Shown piece by piece: positions 8,350 to 17,701 of a stretch of 64,000 nucleotides of DNA. Position numbers and translations under genes: made by a program. Under the pieces are notes generated by a model. It made no database searches. It saw nothing but the letters and a program-made list of their open reading frames with translations, and was not told the origin of the DNA. This DNA comes from an uncultured Lachnospiraceae bacterium. Its GTDB lineage: Bacteria; Bacillota; Clostridia; Lachnospirales; Lachnospiraceae. The stretch spans positions 124,001-188,000 of the forward strand of contig CAJTLU010000002.1 of NCBI GenBank assembly GCA_910577175.1, written 5' to 3'. How positions within the stretch are numbered: position 1 is the stretch's first letter; every line of letters starts with the position of its first letter.

Positions 8350-9132
8350 ATGGGTAAAAAGGAGCAGGTTACGGCAGTAATCACGGAACAGTTTTGTATC
8401 ACAGGCGATATTTACCAGATGAAACTGAAGGCGGAGGGTATCGCAGCAGAGGCAAAGGCAGGGCAGTTTGTTTCCTTGTATTGCAAGGAGGGTGGAAGGC
8501 TTCTGCCGCGTCCGATCAGCATCTGTGAAATTGAGAAGGAAAAGGGAGAGCTTCGACTGGTATATCGTGTTGCCGGCGCTGGAACAAAAGAGTTTTCTGC
8601 GCTTTCCGCAGGAGACAGGATTGTAGTGACCGGACCGCTTGGAAACGGGTTTATGACCGGGGACTGTAAGGAGGGAATGCACGCAGTGCTGCTTGGCGGC
8701 GGAATCGGAATCCCGCCGATGTTAGAGCTTGCGAAGACGCTTTCCGGTGAAAAGACAATTGTGCTCGGGTATCGTGATGCGGATACGTTTCTGGCAAAGG
8801 AATTTGAAGCTTATGGCAGGGTAGTTCTGGCATCGGATAACGGAAGCGTAGGCGTGAAAGGAACTGTGCTGGATGCGCTGCGGGAGAACGGGATTCAGGG
8901 AGACCTGCTTTTTGCCTGCGGTCCGAAGCCGATGCTCCGCGGAATTAAGGAGTATGCGGCAGGGCAGGGTATTCGTGCCCAGCTTTCCCTGGAAGAACAT
9001 ATGGCGTGCGGAATCGGCGCCTGTCTGGCGTGTGTTTGCCAGACGACAAAGGTGGACGAGCATTCGCAGGTAAAGAATACTAGGATTTGTAAGGAAGGTC
9101 CGGTGTTCTATGCGGAGGAAATTAAGCTGTAA
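8350..9132 (+). CDS. pyrK: Dihydroorotate dehydrogenase B, electron-transfer subunit
   Basis: PyrK carries electrons from the PyrD flavin to NAD+ in pyrimidine synthesis. The 260-residue protein has a ferredoxin-reductase FAD domain (RPISI near residue 55), a nucleotide-binding domain with GGGIGIPPM, and a C-terminal [2Fe-2S] site (CGIGACLACVC plus a later Cys in RICKEG). ATG 8350 is chosen over 8344 because AGGAGG at 8338-8343 gives correct spacing only for the former. pyrD follows after 27 bases; the two products form a heterotetramer in known systems. Confidence 0.93.
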   Translation: MGKKEQVTAVITEQFCITGDIYQMKLKAEGIAAEAKAGQFVSLYCKEGGRLLPRPISICEIEKEKGELRLVYRVAGAGTKEFSALSAGDRIVVTGPLGNGFMTGDCKEGMHAVLLGGGIGIPPMLELAKTLSGEKTIVLGYRDADTFLAKEFEAYGRVVLASDNGSVGVKGTVLDALRENGIQGDLLFACGPKPMLRGIKEYAAGQGIRAQLSLEEHMACGIGACLACVCQTTKVDEHSQVKNTRICKEGPVFYAEEIKL

Positions 9133-9159
9133 GAGCCAGGGAAAGGAAGGGTAAGAGAA

Positions 9160-10062
9160 ATGAAGCTTTCGGTAGAGATTGCAGGGGTTACTTTGAAAAA
9201 TCCGGTAACGGTAGCTTCCGGAACCTTTGGTTCCGGTATGGAATACGGGGAATTTGTGGATTTGAACCGTCTGGGCGCAGTAACGACAAAGGGAGTGGCA
9301 ACCGTACCGTGGGAGGGAAATCCGACGCCACGGATTGCGGAGACCTGTGGCGGGATGTTAAATGCCATCGGTTTGCAGAATCCGGGATTAGAGACGTTTA
9401 AGAAACGGGATTTGCCGTTTCTCGCAAATTATGATACCAAAATCATCGTCAATGTCTGCGGGCGCTCCAAGGAGGACTATGTGGAGGCGGTACGCCAGCT
9501 TGCGGACACAAATGCGGATTTGCTGGAAATCAATATTTCCTGTCCGAACGTCAAGGAGGGCGGGATTGCGTTCGGGCAGAACCCGAAGATGGCAGAGGAA
9601 ATCACGTCGGCGGTGAAGAAGCACGCAAAGCAGCCGGTCATTATGAAGCTTTCTCCGAATGTAACGGACATTGCGGAGATAGCGCGCGCAGTCGAGGCAG
9701 GCGGTGCGGATGCGGTGTCGTTAATCAATACGCTGACCGGCATGAAAATTGACGTGGAGCGCCGGACGTTTGCAGTCGCTAATAAAACCGGCGGACTTTC
9801 TGGTCCGGCAGTAAAGCCTGTGGCAGTGCGCATGGTATATCAGGTTGCCAGGGCGGTCGGGCTCCCGGTAATCGGTATGGGCGGAATCCGTACCGCGGAG
9901 GATGCGCTGGAGTTTATTATGGCGGGCGCAACTGCAGTAGCGGTCGGCACGGCAAACTTTATCAATCCTTATACGACGTCAGAGGTAATTGACGGGATTG
10001 CAGCCTATATGGAACGGCACGGCATAGAGGATGTACATGAGCTGATTGGTTGTGTAGAATAA
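9160..10062 (+). CDS. pyrD: Dihydroorotate dehydrogenase B, catalytic subunit
   Basis: A 300-residue FMN TIM-barrel enzyme of class 1B that oxidises dihydroorotate to orotate. The catalytic-base Cys lies in EINISCPNVKEGG, and phosphate-binding glycines are in GMGGIRT and AGATAVAVGTANF near the end. Length and partner pyrK fit the NAD-dependent class. It starts at ATG 9160 after AGGAAGGG and is followed by a strong terminator, so pyrK-pyrD form a two-gene operon here; pyrE is about 19 kb away. Confidence 0.95.
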   Translation: MKLSVEIAGVTLKNPVTVASGTFGSGMEYGEFVDLNRLGAVTTKGVATVPWEGNPTPRIAETCGGMLNAIGLQNPGLETFKKRDLPFLANYDTKIIVNVCGRSKEDYVEAVRQLADTNADLLEINISCPNVKEGGIAFGQNPKMAEEITSAVKKHAKQPVIMKLSPNVTDIAEIARAVEAGGADAVSLINTLTGMKIDVERRTFAVANKTGGLSGPAVKPVAVRMVYQVARAVGLPVIGMGGIRTAEDALEFIMAGATAVAVGTANFINPYTTSEVIDGIAAYMERHGIEDVHELIGCVE

Positions 10063-10080
10063 TTTGAAAAGAACATAAAA

Positions 10081-10124
10081 GGAAGAAGGAACTCCGCTAT
10101 AAGGGAAGCTCCTTCTTCTTTTTA
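10081..10124 (+). terminator. Terminator of pyrKD
   Basis: GAAGAAGGA (10082-10090) pairs with TCCTTCTTC (10110-10118) and runs into a T tract, just after the pyrD stop. Confidence 0.85.
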
Positions 10125-10501
10125 CTTGCCATAGGAGGCATATTGGTCATAGCGATATAGAACTAGTGAAAAATTGGAATTTGAGTGGGAAATATTTTAT
10201 GATGCATGTCAGGAATATTATCTCAAAGTCTGACAGAAGCCTGCGTCACTGTCAGATATGGTCCCTCAAGGTCGATGTACTGCATTGGATAGAACATAAT
10301 TAACTGCTTAGTTTCTTATGTTTCGATTTTTAGGCGTTGCTAATTATATATCTTATCACAAAAATAATTAAAAGTCTACTCTTTTTTTATTTTTATGATA
10401 AGATTTTTTTATCAGCTGATAACGACTAAAATGTCCTTGCAGAAAGAGATGCGGATAACCGGTTGCTCCGGACTCTTTCTACGAGGGAGGAGGGATTTAT
10501 T
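10125..10501. other. Gene-free stretch before the ABC exporter
   Basis: About 375 AT-rich bases without a convincing gene. A 34-codon open frame (MMHVRNIISKSD...) around 10200-10305 has no ribosome site and may be a decayed coding remnant. The only strong structure is the inverted repeat at 10350-10404. Confidence 0.4.
10350..10410. terminator. Strong AT-rich hairpin with T tract
   Basis: ATCTTATCAcAAAAATAA (10350-10367) is matched by TTATTTTTaTGATAAGAT (10387-10404), 17 of 18 pairs, followed by T residues. It could be a terminator for an upstream transcript or an attenuator before the ABC genes; no promoter is obvious between it and 10502. Confidence 0.6.
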
Positions 10502-11325
10502 TTGATAGAATTTAATGATGTTTGTAAAAGCTATCGGGTAACCAGACGGGATTCCGGATTTGGCAGTGCGGTAAAATCACTTTTTAAAAGAGAATACGAC
10601 CTGATTCATGCCGTAAACCATATCAGTTTTTCCGTAAACGATGGTGAAATGGTAGGCTACATTGGCCCGAACGGAGCGGGCAAAAGCTCCACGATTAAGA
10701 TTTTGAGCGGAATATTGACACCGGACAGCGGGACATGTCTGGTCAATGGCTGGGTGCCGTGGAAGGACAGGAAAGAATATGTTCGGCAGATAGGGGTTGT
10801 TTTCGGACAGCGCTCACAATTATGGTGGGATATTCCGGTCATGGATTCCTTTGAACTCTTACAGGCAATTTACTCTATACCTGTATCGAGGTACCGTAGC
10901 AAATTGGATGAACTGACGCAGCTTTTGCATTTGGAGGAGTTACTAAAAACGCCCACAAGGCAATTATCCTTAGGGCAGCCATGCGTTGTGAAATTGCTGC
11001 GTCCTTGCTGCATGAACCTAAAGTGTTATTTTTGGACGAACCGACGATAGGATTAGACGCAGTATCCAAGATTGCAGTCCGGGGTTTTATAAAAAAGATG
11101 AATGAAGAACATAAAACAACAGTAATCCTGACAACGCATGATATGCAGGATATTGAAGCAATCGCCAGCCGTATTATTCTGATTGGGAAAGGGCAGAAGC
11201 TGATGGACGGCACTTTGGAAGACTTGCGCCTTGAGGCAGAGCCTACAGAAGCAGAAAGCGAAAGTTCTGAAATGGACATCGACCATATTATAGCGGGGCT
11301 CTATGCAAAATTAAATATTATGTAG
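10502..11325 (+). pseudogene. ABC exporter ATPase, frameshifted in the signature motif
   Basis: ATP-binding subunit of an ABC-2 type exporter. The first frame starts at TTG 10502 behind GGAGGAGGG and has Walker A (GPNGAGKSST). The second frame has Walker B (VLFLDEPTIGLD) and the H-loop (TTHDMQD). They join at about 10978-10981 in the signature LSLGQ-RMR: CAG is followed by CC-ATG, where one base is missing for CAG-CNC-ATG. Both halves are well conserved, so this is either a recent mutation or a sequencing error. Two permease genes follow directly. Confidence 0.85.
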
Positions 11326-11334
11326 GAGGCGGAT

Positions 11335-12138
11335 ATGAAAAAATATTATTGCTTTTTTAAACTTCGCTTTGCCACTGGGATGCAGTATCGTATGGCGTCG
11401 GTTACGGCTTTGACAACACAGCTTATCTGGGGATTGATGGAGTGCCTTGCATACAAAGTAATTGCAGAAGCCTCCGGAGACAATCTGCCGATGGAATATT
11501 CATCTATTGTGACATATGTCTGGCTGAAAGAAGCGCTGCTGATTCTTTTTAACACATGGGCGGCAGATAATGAGCTTTTTGCAATGATAGCAAATGGCGA
11601 CATTTCCTATGAATTGTGCCGTCCGGTATCCATATATTCTATGTGGTTTTCAAGAATAACCGGAGCAAGAACAGCCGAAGCAATGATGCGGTGTATTCCT
11701 GTCGTGTTATGTGCATTTTTAATGCCGAAGCCCTATAAAATGAACCTGCCGCCGGATGGCGTTTCCTTTTTGCTGTTCCTGCTGACCCTGTTTCTGGCTC
11801 TTGGGATAACAGTCACCTTTTGTATGCTCGTCTATATGCTGTGCTTTTTTACGATTTCACCGCAGGGCTGGAGAATGGTGCTGACAGGAGCAGTAGATTT
11901 TCTGTCGGGAAATATCATACCCTTACCATTTTTTCCAAAAAAGTATTTGTTTCTATTAGAGCTGTCTCCGTTTGCCTACATGCAGAATGTTCCATTCCGG
12001 ATATACAGCGGAGACCTTGTCGGCGGAGAACTATATCAGTGTATCGTAAAACAGGTTTTTTGGATAGTAGCGTTGATGGTTCTGGGAGTTATCTTATGGA
12101 AACAGGCAGAAAAAAGAATTGTAATACAAGGAGGCTGA
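11335..12138 (+). CDS. ABC-2 type permease (DUF990-like), first
   Basis: A 267-residue membrane protein with about six hydrophobic segments, starting nine bases after the ATPase stop behind AGGAGG. It resembles the ABC2_membrane_6 (DUF990) family, which occurs as pairs of permeases beside a daunorubicin-exporter-like ATPase. With the next gene it would form the channel of an efflux pump of unknown substrate. Function depends on whether the ATPase frameshift is real. Confidence 0.75.
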   Translation: MKKYYCFFKLRFATGMQYRMASVTALTTQLIWGLMECLAYKVIAEASGDNLPMEYSSIVTYVWLKEALLILFNTWAADNELFAMIANGDISYELCRPVSIYSMWFSRITGARTAEAMMRCIPVVLCAFLMPKPYKMNLPPDGVSFLLFLLTLFLALGITVTFCMLVYMLCFFTISPQGWRMVLTGAVDFLSGNIIPLPFFPKKYLFLLELSPFAYMQNVPFRIYSGDLVGGELYQCIVKQVFWIVALMVLGVILWKQAEKRIVIQGG

Positions 12139-12142
12139 TAGC

Positions 12143-12937
12143 ATGAAAATGAAAGAAAATTTGAAATTGTATGTGAAGTATGCCTCCGCCTGTACGCAAA
12201 GCGTGATGCAATATAAACTGTCTTTTTTGTTGATGGTAATCGGGCGGTTCATTTTGACATTTGGCGAGCTGATTGCGCTTAAATTCTTATTTTCCAGTTT
12301 TGCACAGATAAAAGAATACACCTATGGAGATGTGTTGCTATGTTTTTCTGTTATTCAATTATCCTTCACATTTGCGGAGCTGTTTGGAAACGGATTCAAA
12401 ACATTTTCCGGCATGGTAAGGAGAGGAGAATTTGACCGGATGATGCTCCGGCCGCGTAGTCTGATTCTTCAGGTCATAGGAAGCAGATTTGAAGTGGGAA
12501 GAACCGGTCCTCTGCTTGCTGCGGTTATTACGCTGGTGATGGGAATATGGTACAGCCGGATAACGTGGAACATAATGACAATCTGGACAATAGCTGCCAT
12601 GATAATAGGAGGTACGTTATTGTTCATCGGACTATTCATGCTGGAGGCAAGCTTTTGCTTTTTTTCCATTGAAGATACTTCGTTAATTAATGTGCTTACC
12701 TACGGGGCAAAGGCGCATGGCAAATATCCGATTGACATTTACGGAAAAGGAATCCTGCGCTTTTGCACTTATGTTATTCCGTACACGTTGATTCAATATT
12801 ATCCGTTACAGTTTCTATTGGGAAAAACGCGTAATTGGCAGCTGGCATTTTGTCCGCTTGGAATAATTGGATTTTTGTCGATTTGTTATTTCTTATGGCG
12901 GACCGGAGTAAAGCACTATAAGTCATGTGGTTCGTAA
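12143..12937 (+). CDS. ABC-2 type permease (DUF990-like), second
   Basis: A 264-residue membrane protein, about six transmembrane segments, four bases after the first permease. It has the family pattern of a cytoplasmic turn with RRGEFDRMMLRPRS between membrane segments two and four and FYGKGILRF-like residues late (here IYGKGILRF). It pairs with 11335-12138 as the heterodimeric membrane part of the exporter. Confidence 0.75.
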   Translation: MKMKENLKLYVKYASACTQSVMQYKLSFLLMVIGRFILTFGELIALKFLFSSFAQIKEYTYGDVLLCFSVIQLSFTFAELFGNGFKTFSGMVRRGEFDRMMLRPRSLILQVIGSRFEVGRTGPLLAAVITLVMGIWYSRITWNIMTIWTIAAMIIGGTLLFIGLFMLEASFCFFSIEDTSLINVLTYGAKAHGKYPIDIYGKGILRFCTYVIPYTLIQYYPLQFLLGKTRNWQLAFCPLGIIGFLSICYFLWRTGVKHYKSCGS

Positions 12938-13072
12938 AGGGCTCAGGCGATGGGGCTGTCGCGCGGAGTGCGGCAGCTCCGGGTGGGGCAGAGCGTTTAG
13001 TAACAGAATACCACCTTTGGCATTTCTTCGACAATGTGACACAAAACTGCGAAACCAGACCATAAAATGTAT

Positions 13073-13100
13073 TTGTTCCAAAGGGGATTCATGGTAAAAT
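13073..13100 (+). promoter_or_regulatory. Probable promoter for the glycosidase pair
   Basis: TTGTTC (13073-13078), 16 bases, TAAAAT (13095-13100). Upstream at about 13045 is ACTGCGAAACCAG, a degenerate form of the promoter-upstream arm seen elsewhere. No catabolite-response site is evident. Confidence 0.5.
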
Positions 13101-13180
13101 AGAAGTGAGGAAGGAAAGCCTGATTGTACTTTGTCCGGATGAGGGAAAGCCTTGTCGGAAAGAGAGAAAAGAGGTGTCGC

Positions 13181-15562
13181 ATGTTAGCTGTGGTAAAGGG
13201 AAAAGACAGAGGAATTAAGAGTATTCTGCGGGAGAATGACAGGCTGTATCTGGATTCGGAGGCAGGCCGCTACAGGCTGGAGCCGGAAACGGCGCGGACA
13301 GTCCGGATTACCTATACGCAGAGGGAACAGTTTTCTGACTGGAAGAAGCCCGGCGTCCTTTTGCGGGAGCCGTGGAGCAAGTGGGAGTATGAGGAAGAAG
13401 AGGATGGGATTCTTTTCCGTACCGAGGAGCTTTGTATCCGCATTGATAAAAGGACGGCTTCGTTCCAGTATTTCAGTGCGGACGGAACGCTGTTATTAAA
13501 GGAGAGGGAACGGGAAAGTAAAACCTTGGAGGAGTTCCCGGTCTATGTGCCGACCGGGGAAGGGATGCGGATAGAGAAGGTAGCTACGCCGGACGGAACG
13601 AAGGAGGTGGTACGGGAGGCAGAGCGCGAGAAGGCAGGTTCCCTGTACCATACCAGATTTTATCCGGAATGGCAGGAGGGAGAGGCGCTCTATGGTCTGG
13701 GACAGCACGAAGAAGGATTCTTAAATCTGCGTGGGCAGACCGTATATGTGCATCAGGCGAACAGAAAAATTGCGCTGCCGGTTCTGGTTTCTAGTCTTGG
13801 GTACGGACTGTTATTGGATACCTACAGCCCTCTGATTTTCCAGGACACGGCGTACGGCTCCTATCTTTATACGGAAGCAGATGTGGAGTTAGATTATTAT
13901 TTTATGTACGGCGGGACGATGGACGGGGTAATCGGAGAGTACCGTACCTTAACCGGAAAAGCTGCCCTGTTGCCAAAGTGGGCGTTCGGCTATCTGCAGT
14001 CGCAGGAGCGTTATGAGACAGAGGAGGAAATTCTTTCGGTGGCGGAGGAGTTCCGCAGCAGAGGAATCGGTCTGGATGCGCTGATACTGGACTGGTGCTC
14101 CTGGGAGGGAGACCTGTGGGGGCAGAAGACCTTGGATAGCGCACGTTTTCCGCACCCTGCAGAAATGATTCAGGCACTCCATGAGAAACAGATACATTTT
14201 ATGATTTCCATCTGGCCGAACATGTCGGAAAAGTCGGAGAATTATAAGGAATTTGAAGAAAAGAAGCTTCTTTTGCCGGGCAGCAGCATTTATAATGCAT
14301 TACTGCCTGAGGGGCGGAAATTGTATTGGGAGCAGGTGAAGCGGGGCTTGTTTTCCTATGGAATCGACGCGTGGTGGTGTGACAGCAGTGAGCCGTTTAC
14401 GCCGGAATGGAACCATCCGGAGCAGGTAGAGCCGGGAAGGATGTACGAGGAGTATTGCCGTACCGCATCGCTTCATCTGCCTGCGGAGCAGGGAAACGCC
14501 TATGCACTGTATCATGCGCAGGCTCTTTATGAGGGGCAGCGGTCGGAGGAAAACGGCAATGAGAAAAGAGTCGTCAACCTGACCCGGAGCGGCTATACGG
14601 GACAGCAGCGCTACGGCACGATTCTTTGGTCGGGAGATATTGCGGCAAGCTGGGAGACGCTTAGAAAGCAGATTGCGGCGGGGCTTGGCTTTTCTGCAAG
14701 CGGGATGCCGTACTGGACAACAGACATCGGCGCCTTTTTTGTAAAGGAAGGCGGTCTGTGGTACTGGAAGGGGGATTACCCGGACGGCACGGCGGATATG
14801 GGCTACCGGGAGCTGTTTGTGCGCTGGTATCAGTGGGCATGCTTTCTTCCCGTATTTCGCGGGCACGGGACAGACTGCCGAAGGGAGTTATGGAACTTCG
14901 GCGGACCAGGAGAGGCATTTTATGAGGCGCTGCTTGCGGCAAACCGGCTGCGGTATGAGCTGATGCCTTATCTCTATTCTCTTGCCGGGCTGGTCTGGCT
15001 GAACGATGAAAGTATCATAAAGCCGCTGGCGTTTGCAGTTCCGGAGGATAGGACGGCGCTTGGGATAAAGGACCAGTATTTGTTTGGAAACGCTTTCATG
15101 GTATGTCCGGTAACGCATCCGATGTACTATGAGAGAAACTCGGAGAGGTTAGAGAATATTCCGAAGTGCCGGAAGATATATCTGCCGGAGGGAAGCGGCT
15201 GGTATGAGTATTGGAGCCGCAGATATTATGAGGGTGGACAGTGGATTTCCTGTGAAGCGCCGCTTGAGAAGATTCCGCTATTCGTAAGGGAAGGAAGTAT
15301 TGTTCCCCGGACACTTCCGGCGCAGTCGGTTGCCGGGCTGACGGAGGAGCTGTTTTTAGATGTTTATACCGGAAAGGATGGGGAGTTTACGCTTTATGAG
15401 GATGCAGGCGACGGGTACGGGTACGAGAACGGAGAATACCAGATTGTTACGCTGTATTGGAATGAGCAGGCGCAGAAGCTTTCTATGGATAAGGAAGAGT
15501 TTTTTAAGGACAGGAAGGTCACAATAGGGCTGATTTGCAAGGAGAGTAAGGAAAGGAGCTGA
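13181..15562 (+). CDS. GH31 alpha-glycosidase (alpha-xylosidase/alpha-glucosidase type)
   Basis: This 793-residue cytoplasmic enzyme (no signal peptide) hydrolyses alpha-linked sugars from the non-reducing end. The nucleophile is Asp401 in AWWCDSSEP and the probable acid/base is Asp486 in LWSGDIAAS. FRGHGTDCRRELWNFG near residue 560 resembles the alpha-xylosidase subgroup more than maltases. ATG 13181 follows GAGGTG; two earlier in-frame starts lack a site. The GH36 gene begins four bases after its stop, suggesting joint use of a mixed oligosaccharide. Confidence 0.88.
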   Translation: MLAVVKGKDRGIKSILRENDRLYLDSEAGRYRLEPETARTVRITYTQREQFSDWKKPGVLLREPWSKWEYEEEEDGILFRTEELCIRIDKRTASFQYFSADGTLLLKERERESKTLEEFPVYVPTGEGMRIEKVATPDGTKEVVREAEREKAGSLYHTRFYPEWQEGEALYGLGQHEEGFLNLRGQTVYVHQANRKIALPVLVSSLGYGLLLDTYSPLIFQDTAYGSYLYTEADVELDYYFMYGGTMDGVIGEYRTLTGKAALLPKWAFGYLQSQERYETEEEILSVAEEFRSRGIGLDALILDWCSWEGDLWGQKTLDSARFPHPAEMIQALHEKQIHFMISIWPNMSEKSENYKEFEEKKLLLPGSSIYNALLPEGRKLYWEQVKRGLFSYGIDAWWCDSSEPFTPEWNHPEQVEPGRMYEEYCRTASLHLPAEQGNAYALYHAQALYEGQRSEENGNEKRVVNLTRSGYTGQQRYGTILWSGDIAASWETLRKQIAAGLGFSASGMPYWTTDIGAFFVKEGGLWYWKGDYPDGTADMGYRELFVRWYQWACFLPVFRGHGTDCRRELWNFGGPGEAFYEALLAANRLRYELMPYLYSLAGLVWLNDESIIKPLAFAVPEDRTALGIKDQYLFGNAFMVCPVTHPMYYERNSERLENIPKCRKIYLPEGSGWYEYWSRRYYEGGQWISCEAPLEKIPLFVREGSIVPRTLPAQSVAGLTEELFLDVYTGKDGEFTLYEDAGDGYGYENGEYQIVTLYWNEQAQKLSMDKEEFFKDRKVTIGLICKESKERS

Positions 15563-15566
15563 CGTT

Positions 15567-17669
15567 ATGAAGGAGATATATAAAAAATTCCAGCTCGGTG
15601 ATATGTGGGCGCTCTATTTGCTTGATACGGATACACAGCTGTGCGGGCTTGCCCTTCTGCCGGACGGATATCAGGAGCAGCTGACGATGGAGGGCTGGTG
15701 GAATATCGAGCCGGTGGTCCAGATGAAGCTGGTGGGGGATTCCTATCCGGACGGTTTTATAAGCGGTCATTCGATGAAAAACAGCGCTACTGCGTCCGGG
15801 CTGCAGTTTAAGGGACAGGAGACAGAGGAAGGAAATCCGGTAAGGATTATTACTACGTTGGAAAAGGACGGTGTCGTGGCAAAGCATATTCTGGAATATC
15901 CGCAGGGCAGCTCCTTTATGAAAATGTATACGCAGGTGAGCCAGAACAGGGAGGAGCCGGTGATGCTAGAGATGGTGTCCTCGTATAATCTGTGCGCCTT
16001 TTCCGGTATCAGTCCGGAATTAAGAATGGAGGATTTTGTTCTTCACCGGATGCAGAGCAAGTGGAGCATGGAAGGAAAGTTAGAAAGCACACCATTCCTG
16101 GATTTGCAGTTAGAGCCTGCGTGGCTTCGTATCGGGGCAAACAGCATACGGTTCGGCGAGGTCGGCTCTATGCCGGTGCGCAGATATTTTCCGTGGATGA
16201 TAGCGGAAGATACAAAATACGGCTACAGCATCGGAATACAGCTCTGCCACCCGGCTTCCTGGCAGATGGAGGTCTATAATAAGGACGACAGGATCTCCTT
16301 ATCGGGCGGACTTGCAGACCGGGAGTTCGGACATTGGATGAAGCGTCTTAAAAAGGGAGAGGTGTTTGAAACGCCTGTGGCAGTCGTTACGGTAGGCAGG
16401 GACGACATTGATGGTATCAGTGAGAGACTTACTTCTGCACAGAGGGGAAATCTGAAGAACGTGCCACAGACAGAGAAAGAGCTTCCGGTCGTGTTTAACG
16501 AATACTGCACCACATGGGGCAATCCTACCGAAGAAAATATGCTGAAAATCATTAACATTCTGAAAGGGAAAGGAATCCGGTACTGCGTGATAGATGCGGG
16601 ATGGCATGTAAAGAACGGAGCGGACTGGTCTGACATCGGAGACTGGATTCCGAATCCGGACCGGTTCCCGAAGGGACTGTCCTATATTGCTTCGGAAATT
16701 CGGAAAGCAGGAATGATACCGGGACTCTGGTTTGAAATGGAAATAGCCGGAGGGGCATCGGAGATGTTTCAGAACGAGACGGAGCTTTTACATCGGGACG
16801 GGTATCCGCTGCAGGCGTGTATGCGGCGCTTTCTTGATATGAGAAAGCCTTCGGTACAGAAGTATCTGGAGGAGCGGGTGATTGACCAGCTGGAGGAGGG
16901 CGGCTTCGGCTATTTAAAGGTGGATTATAATGACAACATCGGAATCGGCTGTGACGGAGCGGAATCGTTAGGCGAGGGACTCCGCCAGAATATGGCGGCA
17001 TCGCAGCGATTTTTCCGAAGAATCAGAGAGCGTCTGCCGGAGCTTGTAATTGAGAACTGTTCCTCCGGCGGACACCGTTTAGAGCCGTCTATGCAGGCGC
17101 TGTGCAGTATGGCTTCCTTTTCAGATGCCCATGAGTGGAAGGCGATTCCGGTCATCGCGGCGAATGTGACAAGGGCAATCCTGCCGGCACAAAGCCAGAT
17201 CTGGGCAGTGTTACGCAAGGGTGATGATGAAAAGCGGCTGTATTATTCCTTGTGCAATACCTTCCTTGGAAGAATGTGTCTTTCCGGCGATGTATATGAC
17301 CTTGCAGACTGGCAGTGGGAGATTGTAGAGGAGAGCATCCGTTTCTACAAAAGGTGCGCTCCGGTTATTAAAAACGGGCGTAATTACAGGCAAGGACCTT
17401 TGATAAAGAGCTATCATCACCTGCGCGGGTTCCAGGCAGTCTGCCGGAAGGGTACGGAAGATGCGGCAATGCTTGTCGTAGTACATACTTTTGAAGAGGC
17501 GCCGGAAGAACTGGAAATCATACTTCCGGAGGCAGACGGGGCAGTATGGAGGCTTGCGGAGAAGTTCTGCCGTAAAGAAATTACCGCAGAGCTGCGGGGA
17601 GAAAAGCTGCGGCTCTGCGGTATGACGGACTATGACGGAGCGGTAATTCTGTTAGAGCGGAAAGCGTAG
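15567..17669 (+). CDS. GH36 alpha-galactosidase
   Basis: A 700-residue family 36 enzyme, cytoplasmic by lack of a signal. An N-terminal beta domain is followed by a TIM barrel with nucleophile Asp453 in YLKVDYN and acid/base Asp520 in SFSDAHE, plus the conserved CSSGGHR between them. It would release alpha-galactose from raffinose-type or galactomannan oligosaccharides. It is translationally coupled to the GH31 gene (gap four bases). No sugar transporter is adjacent, so the uptake partner lies elsewhere. Confidence 0.9.
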   Translation: MKEIYKKFQLGDMWALYLLDTDTQLCGLALLPDGYQEQLTMEGWWNIEPVVQMKLVGDSYPDGFISGHSMKNSATASGLQFKGQETEEGNPVRIITTLEKDGVVAKHILEYPQGSSFMKMYTQVSQNREEPVMLEMVSSYNLCAFSGISPELRMEDFVLHRMQSKWSMEGKLESTPFLDLQLEPAWLRIGANSIRFGEVGSMPVRRYFPWMIAEDTKYGYSIGIQLCHPASWQMEVYNKDDRISLSGGLADREFGHWMKRLKKGEVFETPVAVVTVGRDDIDGISERLTSAQRGNLKNVPQTEKELPVVFNEYCTTWGNPTEENMLKIINILKGKGIRYCVIDAGWHVKNGADWSDIGDWIPNPDRFPKGLSYIASEIRKAGMIPGLWFEMEIAGGASEMFQNETELLHRDGYPLQACMRRFLDMRKPSVQKYLEERVIDQLEEGGFGYLKVDYNDNIGIGCDGAESLGEGLRQNMAASQRFFRRIRERLPELVIENCSSGGHRLEPSMQALCSMASFSDAHEWKAIPVIAANVTRAILPAQSQIWAVLRKGDDEKRLYYSLCNTFLGRMCLSGDVYDLADWQWEIVEESIRFYKRCAPVIKNGRNYRQGPLIKSYHHLRGFQAVCRKGTEDAAMLVVVHTFEEAPEELEIILPEADGAVWRLAEKFCRKEITAELRGEKLRLCGMTDYDGAVILLERKA

Positions 17670-17701
17670 GCATTGTATCATTAGCGTCTTTTTATTTTCA
17701 T

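Noticed and set aside
10200..10305. 34-codon frame with MMHVRNIISKSD as a transposase fragment
   Set aside because: No ribosome site, no recognisable domain and no repeats or inverted ends nearby.
12952..12980. GC hairpin after the second ABC permease as a terminator
   Set aside because: The stem is good (GGGGCTGTCGC with GCGGCAGCTCC) but no T tract follows.
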